A stretch of DNA of 64,000 bases from positions 62,001-126,000 of the forward strand of contig JAHGAU010000023.1 in NCBI GenBank assembly GCA_019925105.1. The letters run 5' to 3'. The notes under the pieces were generated by a model that was not told where the DNA came from, did not search any database, and saw nothing but the letters and a program-made list of their open reading frames with translations. Origin of the DNA: Niebla homalea. Taxonomy: Eukaryota > Ascomycota > Lecanoromycetes > Lecanorales > Ramalinaceae. Every line of letters starts with the position of its first letter. The stretch's first letter is position 1. The translations under genes and the position numbers were made by a program. Positions 33,054-44,291 of this stretch are shown here, piece after piece.

Positions 33054-34179
33054 TTATACCACGCGCTTGACCTGTCCCACAGACGGTGCGTTAGCCAACC
33101 TGCCTGGGAAGAGCCAAGGAGAGAGAAGTGTGTCATACCTCGAAGAACCGCTTCAACCACCACACCTGGAAGATGCCCTCCCCAATCAGCACGCCCAGCT
33201 GGAATACAGACCACCACTTGACGCGGGCGTTGGTGGACTCGGCGGTGTTGCGGTGGGTGCGCTCGCGGACGACGATGTAGGATTGTTCGTCTTTGACTTG
33301 GTTGAGGAGGTCTGTCAGGGCTTTGACTGTTCCTCACGTACGTTAGCTTGTGGTGGGTCTCTGTGAAGAAGCATCATAGTCGTATGCATGAAAGTGACGA
33401 GGGGTTAGGGTAGTCTTGGAGGGAGGACACGGGCAAAGGATCGGAGTATGGAGAAGGTACAAGAAAGAGGTGGCTCTTCGAGATAGAAGTAGGAGGGCAG
33501 CTGGATGAATGAAGCTTTGCTCCAGCCGAAGAAGTACCTCATCCCAATCCAGAGACGACGCAGGTAGCTCGTCTCTCGAGCAATCGTATTGGACTCGTGA
33601 GAGGTGTGGGATTGAGTCAAAGTCCCGGCAGTGTAAAGTGTACGGCCAGCATCTTTCATCCACGTACCTTCCTTCTCCAATGGGTCACTGGGCGCCTCAT
33701 TCTCCGGCACATATACAATTCCATGCACATTGAATGAAACCTCTTTCGTATTGGAGGACCAGTTCTCATTGCTGAAGCAGTAGACGTGTTTCCCGTCGGC
33801 GCGGGCGTCGAAGGAGTGGTCGCCCGAGGCGACGGCCGTTTGGTGGACTAGGTAGGTATTTGTGGGGTCTTGGATCTGTTTCGCTCCCATCCGAGCCGTC
33901 AGAAATTGCGTCGACAAGCGATGACAGGGTAATGAGGGGCATGCGGGAGGAGGATGATGGGGGGGCTGGTGTTGTTCATACCCAGAAATCTATCTCGAGA
34001 TTGCCGCTCCCACCAAATTCCCGGTCGGCGACTTGGAAGGTGACGGTCATCTTGTCATCTTTGTGGAGCACCTCGTGGAAGCATTCTCGCGTGTGGGAGG
34101 AGAGCTGGATGTTGTGCGCGAGGGTGGAGAGAGGGAGGAGGGTGAGGAGAGCGGTGGATACGAGGCTGAAGGGACGCAT
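33054..34179 (-). CDS. EMP24: Emp24/p24-beta COPII cargo receptor
   Basis: Exons 34179-33982, 33875-33668, 33326-33139 and 33071-33054 join in phase to 203 aa, the length of yeast Emp24. A signal peptide covers residues 1-21 (ends STLA). The GOLD domain has the two conserved Cys (RECFHE, Cys33, and VYCFSN). VSFNVHGIVYV is followed by a coiled coil (VKDEQSYIVVRERTHRNTAE) and the near-invariant block STNARVKWWSVFQLGVLIGE, then one transmembrane helix. The cytosolic tail is RFFEVKRVV with the FF signal for COPII. The last 18-bp exon supplies VKRVV and is needed to get the family's tail. Emp24 cycles between ER and Golgi in hetero-oligomers and helps sort GPI-anchored and other cargo. Confidence 0.95.
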
Positions 34180-34955
34180 CGTAGGGGAGGGCAGGGCAGG
34201 CGAGTCGACTGAATATATTGGTCAGCAGAAAGGCCTCGAACAGAGTCGGGGCATCAATGGCGATACAGACAAGGGTGACGGGTGATTGTCTGCACTGGCC
34301 GTGGACAAGGAGACAAATTGCGATTCAAGAGGCTTGACTAAGGAAGGCAGAGTGATAGTTTTAAGACCGCGACGAAGATATTATGGCGAGGACATCGCAC
34401 CTGACTATCTCAGCCTATCATATTTCCGTGCTCCTCCTCTGCTCCTTCCGCCTCGTTCCCCATCAACAACATCACTCGGCGCTTTACTCAGTTCCCTTAA
34501 AATGGCGAGACTGTCTTCTGTCAGTTCATGGGCTTGACCGGAGCTTCGTCGTAGAACTGCCAATCGACGCAGCATTTAATGATAGCTCTCCAAATGTTCA
34601 AGCTGTGGCCCACCGGCATCTTGGTGTCAACACAACCACATTTTTGTTTGCCAGGTGATGGCGTTAATGACACACGAACCCTTCGAATACCCTTTGAAGG
34701 CCACGTGACCTCGAATGTTGCCATGATTCCGGCAATTGCATCTAGTATCATTCACTTCTCTCATCACTCCCCATATCATGTTCCCCGCAGTGCTGAAGAT
34801 GAATGCATTCGCTCTCCACTTCCTGATCGAACCCATCACTTTTCCATTTTCATTCTTCTTGAGAACCTACCTTGCACCACACAAGTCCAGAATTACCTGC
34901 TCTATTGGCATCTAGTCAAACATAGCTTTTGCGATTGAACCTACCAGTCGTCGCC
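34180..34955. other. intergenic between divergent EMP24 and the SANT gene
   Basis: Bidirectional promoter region by position. No coding or repeat feature that I can support. Confidence 0.4.
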
Positions 34956-35859
34956 ATGTTCATGTCATTTGCTGGCGACGGCATCATCAGGACCAAGAAG
35001 GGTGAGAAGGCTTTCGTGAGAAAGCGGGTAAGCAGAACCATCAGACTCTATCTATAATCATGCTCAATGCTTGTATGGTCCAATGCTTTCGCATCTCCAC
35101 ATTTAGGAAGGTGTCAATGAATTACTAAACTGTCCCTTGCCAGAGCACACGTTCCTCGTCTTCATCAGCCGCCCCACCAGCTCCGGCTGCCAAGCCCGTG
35201 ATGATCAAGAAGCCCGAGCCCACTCCTCCCGGCCCTCCAGTGATTGCACCGTGGACCGAAGCCGAAGACGACATCCTACGGGACATGAAAGCGACAAATA
35301 AATCATGGAAGATCATTGGCGATCACCTGCAAGGCCGAGATGTCTGGACAATGAAGCAGCGCTGGAAGGAGCTCAACGCCGCAAAGACGAGCGAAACGAA
35401 TGAAGAGAAGAAAGAAGACACCAAAGCAGAGGAGAAGAAAGGCGAGAAGAAAAACGACGAGAAGGGAGAGAAGAAAGACGACAATAAGGACGAGAAGGAC
35501 GAGAAGAAAGAAGATCCACCCATCAAATCCGCCCTGAAGACCACCAAGACCGAGACCAAAGCCGAAACAGTACCTAAGAAGGTTGGGGACCAGCCTATCA
35601 TCCACGTGGATAAAGATGATCAATGCTCTCCTGAAGACGTAAGTCACTCAAGTGTCCCGGTGCATCCCCTATATAGCTCCACGCATTTCCACCATTGTAC
35701 ACGTTCTAACGATCATGATCATGGCAGTACACTCTACTCTACAAGCTACATGGTAAGGCGGAAACGGACAAGTGGGTTGAAATTGCTTCTCGCTTCTTCG
35801 ACAAGACGGGCAGGCGCATTGACACGCAGTATCTGAAAGAGAAATTGGCCAATTGTTAG
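34956..35859 (+). CDS. Myb/SANT-like domain protein with Lys/Glu-rich middle
   Basis: Exons 34956-35027, 35144-35638 and 35728-35859 join in phase to 232 aa. After a Ser/Ala/Pro-rich start, residues about 55-100 read PWTEAEDDILRDMKATNKSW, then WKIIGDHLQGRDVWTMKQRW. This is a SANT/Myb three-helix repeat with spaced Trp residues. A long KKEDTKAEEKKGEKK-type charged stretch follows. The last exon encodes a second helical piece (LLYKLHGKAETDKWVEIASRF). Nuclear, DNA- or chromatin-related function is likely by family, but no target is known. The introns have good donors (GTAAGC, GTAAGT). Confidence 0.82.
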
Positions 35860-36045
35860 CCTTTTGCTAAAGCCTGGTGACTGCTCTGGAGAGTGCCGAG
35901 AGGAGTTCTTGCATGACTTTATGGCTTTTGATCGTGATACCCTGCATTTGGCGTGTCTTGCCACCCAAAAAGGACTGGTTGTAAGAACCGGGAGGATCCA
36001 CGGAACGGCCGGAATTGCGTAACAGGAAGCCAATTATATTACAGT

Positions 36046-37493
36046 CTAAACATTATCATCTTCATCCTGCCTCTGTTCATCGTCAGTGTCGGGTATATCC
36101 TCTTCTTCCTCATCTTCTACCGGTCTTGTTTGCGTAAGCTGATATTCTGCCGTCAACAGAGCCCCTATCCCCTCCATAACGTCTGCCTCCCTTCCCTCCT
36201 CATCCTCAGGATCCATTGCCGCGTCCATCAAATTTTCGAAGCGCATACCTACTTCTTCTGCCATTGCCGACAGGGGACCTGACCTCACGTAAGACCCCTT
36301 GGTCCCCCAATATGGTCTGTTCAATGGTACCAAGTCGGGCCGCTGGTGATCGCTAAGATCTTGCCAGATTTTCCTGAGGTGTGAGATTGCCCACTGCCAC
36401 CATAGGTAGCGCGCCCGAGGCCGAAATTCGCTTCGGAATTGTAGTACTTTTCCGTGCTGTGAGGGCCAACGCACCCGTTCACCGTTGCTATCCTCACAGT
36501 ACATAGGCATACGTAATTTTGCGCCCTTTGCTTTTTCGTTGATCACCTCAAGTTTGTATGATTTGACCGTGGCACTGTTCCATTCTGCTTGCTCTGCTGC
36601 AGTGGGCTGATCTGGTATATTAGGGACAATCGCCATAAACCCGAGAGAAATGTTCTTCTCCGCATCTTTATGCATCAGCAAGCCATTTTCTGGCTCGAAC
36701 ATCTCTGATCTGCCGTCGACACCTCCGAAAAGATTATCCATGGCTTCCTGCCCCCCTGCCGAGTAAGGAAATACGTGCGCGATAGTCGTCTGATCCCTGG
36801 GGAAGAATTCGCCCATAATCGGACACCAGACTTCTTCTTCTCTTTCTACACCACCATCACAATTGTATACCTCCATCACCTTTCTCTCAAAGTTTCTTGC
36901 CGGTCATCATATGGTCGTTGGCCTTGCCCGGCAGCGTCACCGCCTGCTCCGATTCTTCGTTTGGATAATGGTGCCGCGGTGAGGAGCTCCATGAGCCATC
37001 TTGGAGAGATCTGCGCCATAACATTGTAACTAGAGGTAAGCAAGCGCTCGATCTGACGTTCGATACATCGTAGGCGCAAGTCCAGGCTCCTTTCTTCTTC
37101 TCTAAGAACTCTGGCTTGCTGGTTTTCCGTCCACCCCTTTTGCTCACCCCCGTTCGATACGAAGTCATGGAATGAACGCTTGCGTTTGAGGTCATGGCGG
37201 AGGAGTTCTTGCTTCGTCATTTCTTGTGCTTGAGACCAGAATTCTGCACCTAAAAAACCCTTCGCCTTGAGCCTTTTCCTAGAAGTCTCAATGTGCTTTT
37301 CCAGTTTTTCGGTCGCTATCAAATCAGACTCCGTAAATATCTCTGGTGCATTCTCCTTGTGCTCCTCGTCATCTGCGACTCTTTTTCTGGAGGCACGACC
37401 AGGGACAGCGCTTGAGGTACGTGGTGAGATTAATGGTGGATTTTTGGAGGGCGATTTCTGCGGCGACGATTTGGGAGGGTGATTGGAAGGCAT
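36046..37493 (-). pseudogene. HNH-nuclease-domain protein, frameshifted
   Basis: The N-terminal frame (37493-36879) starts MPSNHPPKSSPQKSPSKNPP and includes the acidic motif VADDEEHKENAPEIFTESD, then a coiled coil (EKLEKHIETSRKRLKAKGF) and charged helices. The second frame (36898-36046) continues NFERKVMEVYNCDG. It carries an HNH-type core: WCPIMGEFF, AHVFPYSAGG, NLFGG and ENGLLMHKDAEK, as in fungal HNH endonuclease domains. It ends with an acidic tail. The two frames differ by one base near 36895-36899 (CGGCAAGAAAC), and no consistent intron fits. Removing one A gives a sequence typical of the family. Related N-terminal pieces occur near 48.6 and 60.9 kb. Confidence 0.72.
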
Positions 37494-38574
37494 TGTCAGA
37501 AGTGTAGGACAGCCTGAATGGACTGCTTCGGATAAGGACAACAAGAGTACTTTGGAGTTTCAAGAGTCACAAACTATTCTTTAATAGTAAACAACATGTT
37601 GTGAGTCATTCAGAAGCTTTCCACAATGGTCAGCCACTGCAAAAGTAAGCAGGAACGACCTCTGTTCGATTTCTCTGACCCTTCTTTCTTCATCAAACTC
37701 TCCAAAACATTGTCACCAATTACATGTTCGCGACTTTTGCTGACTTCATTATGGTGTTGTGTGTCTCTCGATTTTATTGTAGATTATGGTCCGCAATGCT
37801 CGATGGCTACACCATGCATGTCTTCTTTCTTGGACGACCGGACCAAATCGGCATGCGAGCTTCATGGAACAAAAAGCGGCTGTGAATCAACATTAACAAA
37901 AAGTGGAGTTTCATTTGCGAAGCAAAGAATGGCTCGACTGCCTGACAATTACAGGATTCATGCTTCGGTGGTGAAGCCTTGCTCCGAGCATCTTCGATCA
38001 AAATTCTGAACGTGATCAGTAAACCCAGCTATTCATCACGACGACTTTCACAGTTATCTCTGTATTCTGGATCATGCGCCCCAGATGTCCCATGGCAGGC
38101 TCTACGCCCTTCTGCTGACCAAAGTGAAGCGAATTAGACAAGGGGTGTGAAGCTCTTTTTGGTGCTGAAATCATTTCTTTGGTGAATCCACCAAGCACAC
38201 AGCAGACACAAAATTGATCTTCACATCTCAATTTCACACGGCGAGCTGCAGAATGTGAGTGACGCATCAACTACTATCTTCTCCGCCATCACTACGTCTT
38301 TCTTCTTCAACACACTGCGCATCTCTTCTCGCACACTTCTCACAGCTCTACTGGCGATATGACCAACATGTCGCGACGCTGGTTGTATCTCCGACATCAC
38401 AATTTCATCTGCTTTCTGATCAGCAATACACAAGCGGCTTTCCGCCTAGGTAGCAGTAACATGGACATCCCCTTGCGCTGTGCACGAAGATGATGCACAT
38501 AGCTATGTCTAAATATATACCAGTCGTGATCGAGCATGTGGAAGATTTGGTATTAGCACCTTTCTCTGGCCGCT
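37494..38574. other. gene-poor, no clear feature
   Basis: Open frames such as 37626-38009 (+, 127 codons) show no motif and no splice logic. Start of the disordered right-hand compartment. Confidence 0.35.
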
Positions 38575-38874
38575 ATGAGAAAGTTCACGCCGGCTCAAAT
38601 ACGCTACAGACAACATCCAACGGAAGAAACCAAAAGGCAAGCAGGACTGAGGGGAGGACAAAGGTCTGATGAGAAAGCGGAAAGCAAAGACGCCCAATGG
38701 GAAGGGCAAAAGCCTACTGAGAAGGCAGAAACGCCTATTAAGAAGGCAGAAAAGGAGGAGAAAACCCCGCAAGCTGATGATGGGGTTGTAAGCCTATCAC
38801 TCAAGCGTAAGCGCTCCCACGCGGAAGCGGAGGACTGCGAAACGAGTGCCATCTCCTCGAAGAAAGCAAAATAA
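38575..38874 (+). CDS. short basic protein or exon, hypothetical
   Basis: 99 codons, strongly charged: KPTEKAETPIKKAEKEEKTP and a terminal KRKRSHAEAEDCETSAISSK that looks like a nuclear localisation signal near a C terminus. It may be the last exon of a larger gene whose 5' part I cannot find. Composition supports coding; the function is unknown. Confidence 0.4.
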   Translation: MRKFTPAQIRYRQHPTEETKRQAGLRGGQRSDEKAESKDAQWEGQKPTEKAETPIKKAEKEEKTPQADDGVVSLSLKRKRSHAEAEDCETSAISSKKAK

Positions 38875-39234
38875 CCCGACGATAAGAATACTGTACGACT
38901 TCTTTCTCAAGGACAAGATGTAGCCGTATAAAGGCGGCATCCCATCTGCTGGCTGCGCTTTGCGAGGTCGAGAAGACTCTGATCTTGGCTGAAACCCAAA
39001 ACAGCGCCATGAGCGCCTAACAAGCCTTGGAGTGAGAATAACTCATCGCTCTTAGATTTGGATGGTTTTCCCAGTTGCTGCGATTCTGTCTCGGACGTCT
39101 CCCTCATCGCGCCAATCTCCTGTCCGGTGATGGAGTATCACGCAACTACACATCCGCCAACGAGTTAGCACGAGCGCTCAACTTCTCCGGACTATTGCCA
39201 TGTCAAGTGGCTCTCTAGGGAAACAATTGCAGAA

Positions 39235-39849
39235 TTGGGGTGCCCGCCTACAACCGCACAAATGAATGACACGACGGTCTTCACGAAAGATATCACATCA
39301 ACCTCGGCGGATTACGATCCGGCGGACAAACATGAAAACATTATCCAAGAGGCTCGGCCAAAACTCGCCGGATCAATAGATACTGCGGTCCAGGTGGTCA
39401 GCCCCGCCGAGGAAGAGGAGGATCATGTTGCCGAAGAAGCTCCCCCAGCTATGCATCCTGAGCGTCCGGGCGTAGCGGCTTGTAAGGGACTTCAGTCAAG
39501 TCCCGTTAGATCGACTCAGATGTGTACTTTGGGCTCTGACATACGCTACGCATACACGAAATCATCCAGACAACAGTTGAAGACGAGATCCCAAAAGAGC
39601 AGAAGGGCTTGGTTCCTCCCAAGTGGCAACACTTTCAATGATTTGTCCACCTTTGCAACGGCGATCATTGACAAAATGACCAAAGCCGAAGGTAGCAGCC
39701 GGTCTGTCTTGAATCCATCCGACGATGAAGCTATCGCTTCAGCGGATGTCTACCCCTACTACGGAAGGTCCTTACATGAGAGCACTCCCACCTGCCGTTC
39801 GAACTCCCCATCCAACATCACCCAGCCTAAAATCAAGGCTCAGTCTTAG
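39235..39849 (+). CDS. hypothetical Ser/Thr/Glu-rich protein
   Basis: 204 codons without stop, with alternating acidic and basic low-complexity stretches (VSPAEEEEDHVAEEAPPAM, SRQQLKTRSQKSRRAW) and NTFNDLSTFATAIIDKM. No recognised domain. It may form part of one multi-exon gene with the coiled-coil pieces at 40.1-40.6 kb. Confidence 0.4.
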   Translation: MGCPPTTAQMNDTTVFTKDITSTSADYDPADKHENIIQEARPKLAGSIDTAVQVVSPAEEEEDHVAEEAPPAMHPERPGVAACKGLQSSPVRSTQMCTLGSDIRYAYTKSSRQQLKTRSQKSRRAWFLPSGNTFNDLSTFATAIIDKMTKAEGSSRSVLNPSDDEAIASADVYPYYGRSLHESTPTCRSNSPSNITQPKIKAQS

Positions 39850-40119
39850 CTAGGCCCCGGCAAGTGACAAAGTATGTCCACTTGAACTTCACAACGCTTA
39901 AACATGCGTCAAGAGTCGCCTGAGAGAACAATTCATTATCAGCCATCAATTCCCCGTCTGAAATCTACCACACCCTTCAAAAAAGCAGTACTCTGTGTAG
40001 CTTGAGAGTTTAATTGTCGCTTATCTCCTTATGCCGATTAGCAGCACCTCTATTCCTGTTGGAAAAGCTCGTGAGGACGAAGGGATGGATGGACATTGCT
40101 CATGAAGTAGTTTCGCGAC

Positions 40120-40620
40120 CATCTTCGGGGTGACGTGAAATGGCTCGTGGACAATGCCAGCGATCAGAGCAGCGAGCAAGAATTGCGAGACTGGAAGAAC
40201 GCTGTCCGTAGCACACTAAATCGCTTGTCCGAAATACAAAAGCATTATGTTATGAACCCCCCAATCTTCGCAGTCTTCTGTCGCCGGTGCAGCCTCTACT
40301 CGTATTGGGAATCTGGAGTCCATGGTTTCAGAAGCTCGAAAAAATGTGAAACAGCAAAGCAAGGTCGTTGAGGAGATCACCGGGGCTCTGGAGATGCAGC
40401 TAATCATTCCGCCCTAAGTGCATATTGCCATGCAGCAGCTTTGCAATACCTAATGCAGGAGCTCATGAAGATGAACAAGTCGATGCCAGATCGCAGAGAC
40501 CAGAGAGTGGTAATCATAGCATTATCGGCCTCATCGACCCATGTTCGCTAAGCCTGGGATCTTCAAAGAGACGGGATGCTGATTGGAAACAGCCTTCTTT
40601 CTCGGCTTGAAGAAGGCCTA
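40120..40620 (+). pseudogene. coiled-coil gene fragment(s)
   Basis: Coding-looking helical pieces follow each other in different frames: WLVDNASDQSSEQELRDWKN and NRLSEIQKHYVMN, then after a shift RIGNLESMVSEARKNVKQQS and KVVEEITGALEMQLIIPP, then QYLMQELMKMNKSMPDRRDQ. No splice sites explain every change of frame, so I read this as a decayed gene. Confidence 0.4.
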
Positions 40621-42319
40621 CTCCTTCTCGTAAGTAATCATCTCTACATCCTTCATTTCATCAGGGTTAAAATCTTCTTCTCAACGTTATCAAACTCTAG
40701 TACCTTTTGCCATGTTCCAGATACATAATTCTTGCTCTTGGTGTTGGACAATACATGTCATACCCATAATGACTCTATTGGAGTTGAAAGCGACTGGAAA
40801 GCTGTCTGACCATCATTCTGCTTACACAATGAAGACTGGTGAAATTTCTACCATGGAGGCGCCAGGACCTCTAACAAGAGAAGATCGAGAAACAGAAGAC
40901 GAGACTGAGAGCAGAAGTTCTGAATTATGTTCAGGTGCCCAGCAAGTAGTATACTTCCGTCTTGGCTTTGACTGCCCAATCCTTCACGTTGGTCTCGTTT
41001 GGACTCTTGGCCGCGGCAGTCACAAGGGAATCGGCGGACATCGAGGTGTGGACATATTATTGGCGCCCCCAAGGCTCCAAAATGGCGAGCCCAAAGAAAT
41101 TAGGTGCTAAACACAAAGGTGGTCCCATCTCCGGAAGATCTATAAGCAGCAGAAAAGGAGCTCCAACGGATGGAAGAGATCGAAATTAACCCAGTCTGCA
41201 CCCTCGATGAAGTGGGCCGAAAGAGTGGCCGCGATCTGCAACTCCACGGGCTTACAATCATGTTGAATGCCGCAGAGAAATACCGAAAATTGTTTGGGCA
41301 ACGATCATGTTTCAGTGATCGAACCCAGTCCAGGTCTCGAGACAGTCAGAGGCGTGATTGGGCTTTCGAACGCTGAGCTGATGTATGGCTCTGCGGAAGA
41401 GGTCCTGTGATACAAGAAAAGAAGAACGCTGGCGTTGCACTGACACTGTGCTCACGCTGGCAGTCCATCTGTTTGTGTTTCCTGGCATCATGCGTAAGTC
41501 TCACCCTGATCCTTGGTACAGTGTTGCATGCGTGTAACGGCGCCGCGCTGGCGCAGACGTGAGTGAGATGCTGATGATGTGTGCAGCAGTCCCCTGTTCC
41601 ACCTGCTTCTTGCAGGGAAAACTTGAGTGTGTGCGTGGGCCTTTACCCTGCCCCCAGTGTTGTGAAAAGCGGCACCCAAGCCGTTGTCTTCCCGTGAGCA
41701 TTCCTGACGCCGTCGGACCGCCTGTGTCCTAATACATGTACAGTTCTCGGATTCGCTGGGACCCCGGGAGGCTCCGTGAATGCGTAAGCATCCACCAGTT
41801 GGTATGTTGTCTGTTCGGTCGCAAGCCCGGCACGTGCGGAAGCGCAAGAAGATCCTTAGGCCGCAATGTCACGTCTCGAAAGCTTCGAAAGACCGAAAGG
41901 CTTGCAATGTTATGAATACGACACCAACAGTGTCAATGCGGAGGTTTCCAGCGACAAACACGAGAAGCTCGTCACGATGACAGTTCTTAAGGATGAGAGT
42001 TTATGAACTTCTTCACGGCTGACAGTTGCAGATGAAGGTAATACGAGATAGTAACTAATCAATCATTAATCGGTATAGAACAAGCAGAAGAAGAGGAAGA
42101 AGACTGCTTCCCACTGCGTCCGCCGTTCAGCCTCCCCCAACCATTCTCGAAGACGAGGTGGAAGAAGAAGCAGACGATGAATCAGCTTTCCAGCCCGCGT
42201 GCGCCCGCGCTTACTTACCCCGGCAGCAGCAGCAACTTCAAGGTTCACGGCAGCACCAGAAATGGTGTTATTGTAGAGGAAGAAGAAAAAGGGGAAGACG
42301 ACGATGACTTCTTCGAGCC
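40621..42319. other. no clear gene
   Basis: Short frames only (the longest 132 codons at 40712-41110). A Glu/Asp-rich stretch near 42270-42320 (EEEEKGEDDDDFFEPW) probably belongs to the fragment that follows. Confidence 0.3.
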
Positions 42320-42660
42320 TTGGCCCCACCAGCACCCCTGTCTCAGGACTTACCCTCTCCGCATCTCTCTTGCATGTATCAACGCCTTTCGCCCTCTGTG
42401 GCGATGGTGGCTCTTCAGCAAGCTCCATCCATCTCATGGCAGGAGCACCATGGGATATTGAAGACAGCCCATGCACTACACCTTCGGTCACGCGAGCGGA
42501 TCCGCCGCGAATTGATTAGCTACGGAGAGACAATTGGCAATGTCTCAGATGCCATGGTGCGAGATCGCACTTTCTTATTGGCTGTACTGCAGCTTCTTTT
42601 GGGTGTCCTAGGGAAGAGGATTCGCCTATATGCTATGGATGACATACGCAAAAGTAAGCG
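42320..42660 (+). pseudogene. fragment of a dispersed family (LLLGVLGKR motif), copy 1
   Basis: The frame reads HLRSRERIRRELISYGETIG, then NVSDAMVRDRTFLLAVLQLL and LGVLGKRIRLYAMDDIRK, and ends at a GTAAGC donor at about 42653. The same block, broken by one base and one stop, is found on the minus strand near 63.9 kb. No upstream start with known features was found. Function unknown. Confidence 0.45.
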
Positions 42661-42839
42661 ACAGATTGTTGCACTCCTTCCTATACATTCAAGAATTTCG
42701 ATATCGAGTCACCAAGGGTCCAAGGTGGAGAATTCACCCTATGCTGTCCATCAATGATCGCCTGTGATGAGTCTCATCAACACAAGAGCTCTACCACGGC
42801 AATTCACGACAGATTCCTGCGTAAAGCCAAGGCTTGTTA

Positions 42840-43065
42840 TAAGACCGTGGCCCATGAACCTGAAGTGACTTCACCTCACCGGAGCCGGCCCATGAAGCTG
42901 AAGTGAGGGTTTGACTTCATCTCAAATCCCACCGATCAAACCAGCTTTCATGCTTCACTAATTGTGACACGCCTACCACCTATATTAAAACCTTCTGGTC
43001 TCCCCTCTTCTTCTCTCTTACAACCACCCATCAACCCTCGCTTTCATCCTGGGCCTTAACCCTGT
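42840..43065 (+). promoter_or_regulatory. promoter-like region with duplicated motif and TATA-like box
   Basis: Two copies of GGCCCATGAASCTGAAGTGA (about 42849 and 42885) are followed by TATATTAAAA at 42981-42990, then a long CT-rich tract up to the start of the Cys-cluster gene. This is the usual order of a fungal promoter. Whether it is active is unknown. Confidence 0.4.
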
Positions 43066-44085
43066 TTAGAATGTCTGAAGGCCGAAAGGCCATATACTCG
43101 CCCCGATCATGGGGTATGCCATTTCTGCTCCGTGCAGAAGAAGGAGCAGAGGCGTATTACGCTTGCCACCCGGTAAGTTCGTCCCAAAAAATGTTAAAGG
43201 AATCAGCTAAGATTCAAAAGGTTCCGGTAGGTTTCCTGCGGCGTAACACGTTAACGGGCGTAACGGTCCGGCGGGCAGGGCGCTCGCTAACCAGGTTAAC
43301 GGCGCTTTACGCTGTAATCAAGTTCTACCCTCGCCTCCGCCTCCGCCTCCCCCGCCTCCCCCCATACTATCGCAATCTATTGCGATTGCAGTGGTGGTTC
43401 CCCTCGCCGCTCCCGCCGCTCCCGCCGCGCCCTCCCTCTCGCCCTCTCGCCTCCTCCCCCCTCCTTGCCTGCTTCTGTGAAATATACCCGAATGCCGACT
43501 CGAAAGTCCTCAAAATTAATCGTTCCGGACACGATTTCGCTGTGCCTCGTCTCCAATGCCTGAAGGGCAACAGAGACTGTAACCGCCCCCAGGGGGCATG
43601 TACCAACTGCCGTGCGCAGAAGAAAGGTGAAGACGCCGCCTACGGGTGCGCTCCCGTAAGTGAATACCAATGGCAAAAATATTGAAGGAATTAATTAAGA
43701 TCAAAAAGATCCCGGCAGGTTTCCTGCCTCATGTCCAAGCTTGGCACGCCAATGGGCGTCAGACGCAAGCGGCAATCAGAGCCGTCAAATGCGACGGTGG
43801 TGCACCGCCCCCCCACCAATGCCCTCTCAATCGAGGGCAATCATGGTGTTGATCCCTCCCCCCGCGCCCGCTCCCCTCGCGCCCGCTCCCCTCGCGCCCG
43901 CTCCCCCGCCCGCTCCCCCGCCCTCTCCCCCCGTGTGGCCCCCCAACAACCGCGAGCCCATTCAGGACGTCGCGAGACCCACCCCCTCCACCACCTCCTC
44001 CGACTCGTCCCCGCCTCGTGGCCTCTTGCCTCCCATTATCAGGGTCGGCACCGCCCCTCTACCACCACCACTCAAGAAGAAGTAG
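43066..44085 (+). CDS. Cys-cluster protein with a duplicated module, Pro-rich C terminus
   Basis: Two copies of one exon-like module lie about 487 bp apart. Copy 2 (about 43555-43652) reads CLKGNRDCNRPQGACTNCRA then QKKGEDAAYGCAP and ends at GTAAGT. Copy 1 (about 43069-43172) aligns as CLKAERPYTRPDHGVCHFC then SVQK, shifts by one base, and continues GAEAYYACHP to GTAAGT. The intron sequences after both donors are also alike (GTTTCCTGC, TTAAAG/TTGAAGGAAT). The CxxC...C pattern suggests a small zinc-binding cluster. Beyond it, a 114-codon frame (43741-44085) is Ala/Pro-rich and ends PPLKKK. The family is unknown; copy 1 appears damaged. Confidence 0.45.
43856..43920 (+). repeat. 15-bp GC-rich minisatellite
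   Basis: Units of CGCGCCCGCTCCCCT repeated about four times, in frame with the Pro/Ala-rich tail of the preceding gene. Confidence 0.9.
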
Positions 44086-44166
44086 AGGAAGCCGAGTTTC
44101 TAGGTACATATAATCTTTTAACGTTGTTCTTATTGCTTACTGCCTTCTCTGCCAATTACCCTTATA

Positions 44167-44291
44167 GATAGCTTTTGCGGGGGGATCTTCGTAACGCTAG
44201 CTTAAAACAGTAGGTATGGATAGAACCGCTCTAGGGGAAGACATACCTAGTTAAGGAGGGTTAACGTCGCAAGATCCCCCCTCGCGCTATC
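44167..44291. mobile_element. 125-bp MITE-like element with TA target duplication
   Basis: The ends GATAGCTTTTGCGGGGGGAT.. and ..ATCCCCCCTCGCGCTATC are inverted repeats of about 25 bp (GATAGC, then a variable 4-6 bp, then GGGGGGATCTT). Both sides are flanked by TA (44165-44166 and 44292-44293), as with Tc1/mariner-type insertions. The inside has no coding capacity. Confidence 0.65.

Noticed and set aside
32180..33337. 385-codon open frame on the minus strand
   Set aside because: It starts antisense to and overlapping EMP24 and ends inside the satellite repeat. Its Pro/His-rich composition and lack of motifs suggest chance.
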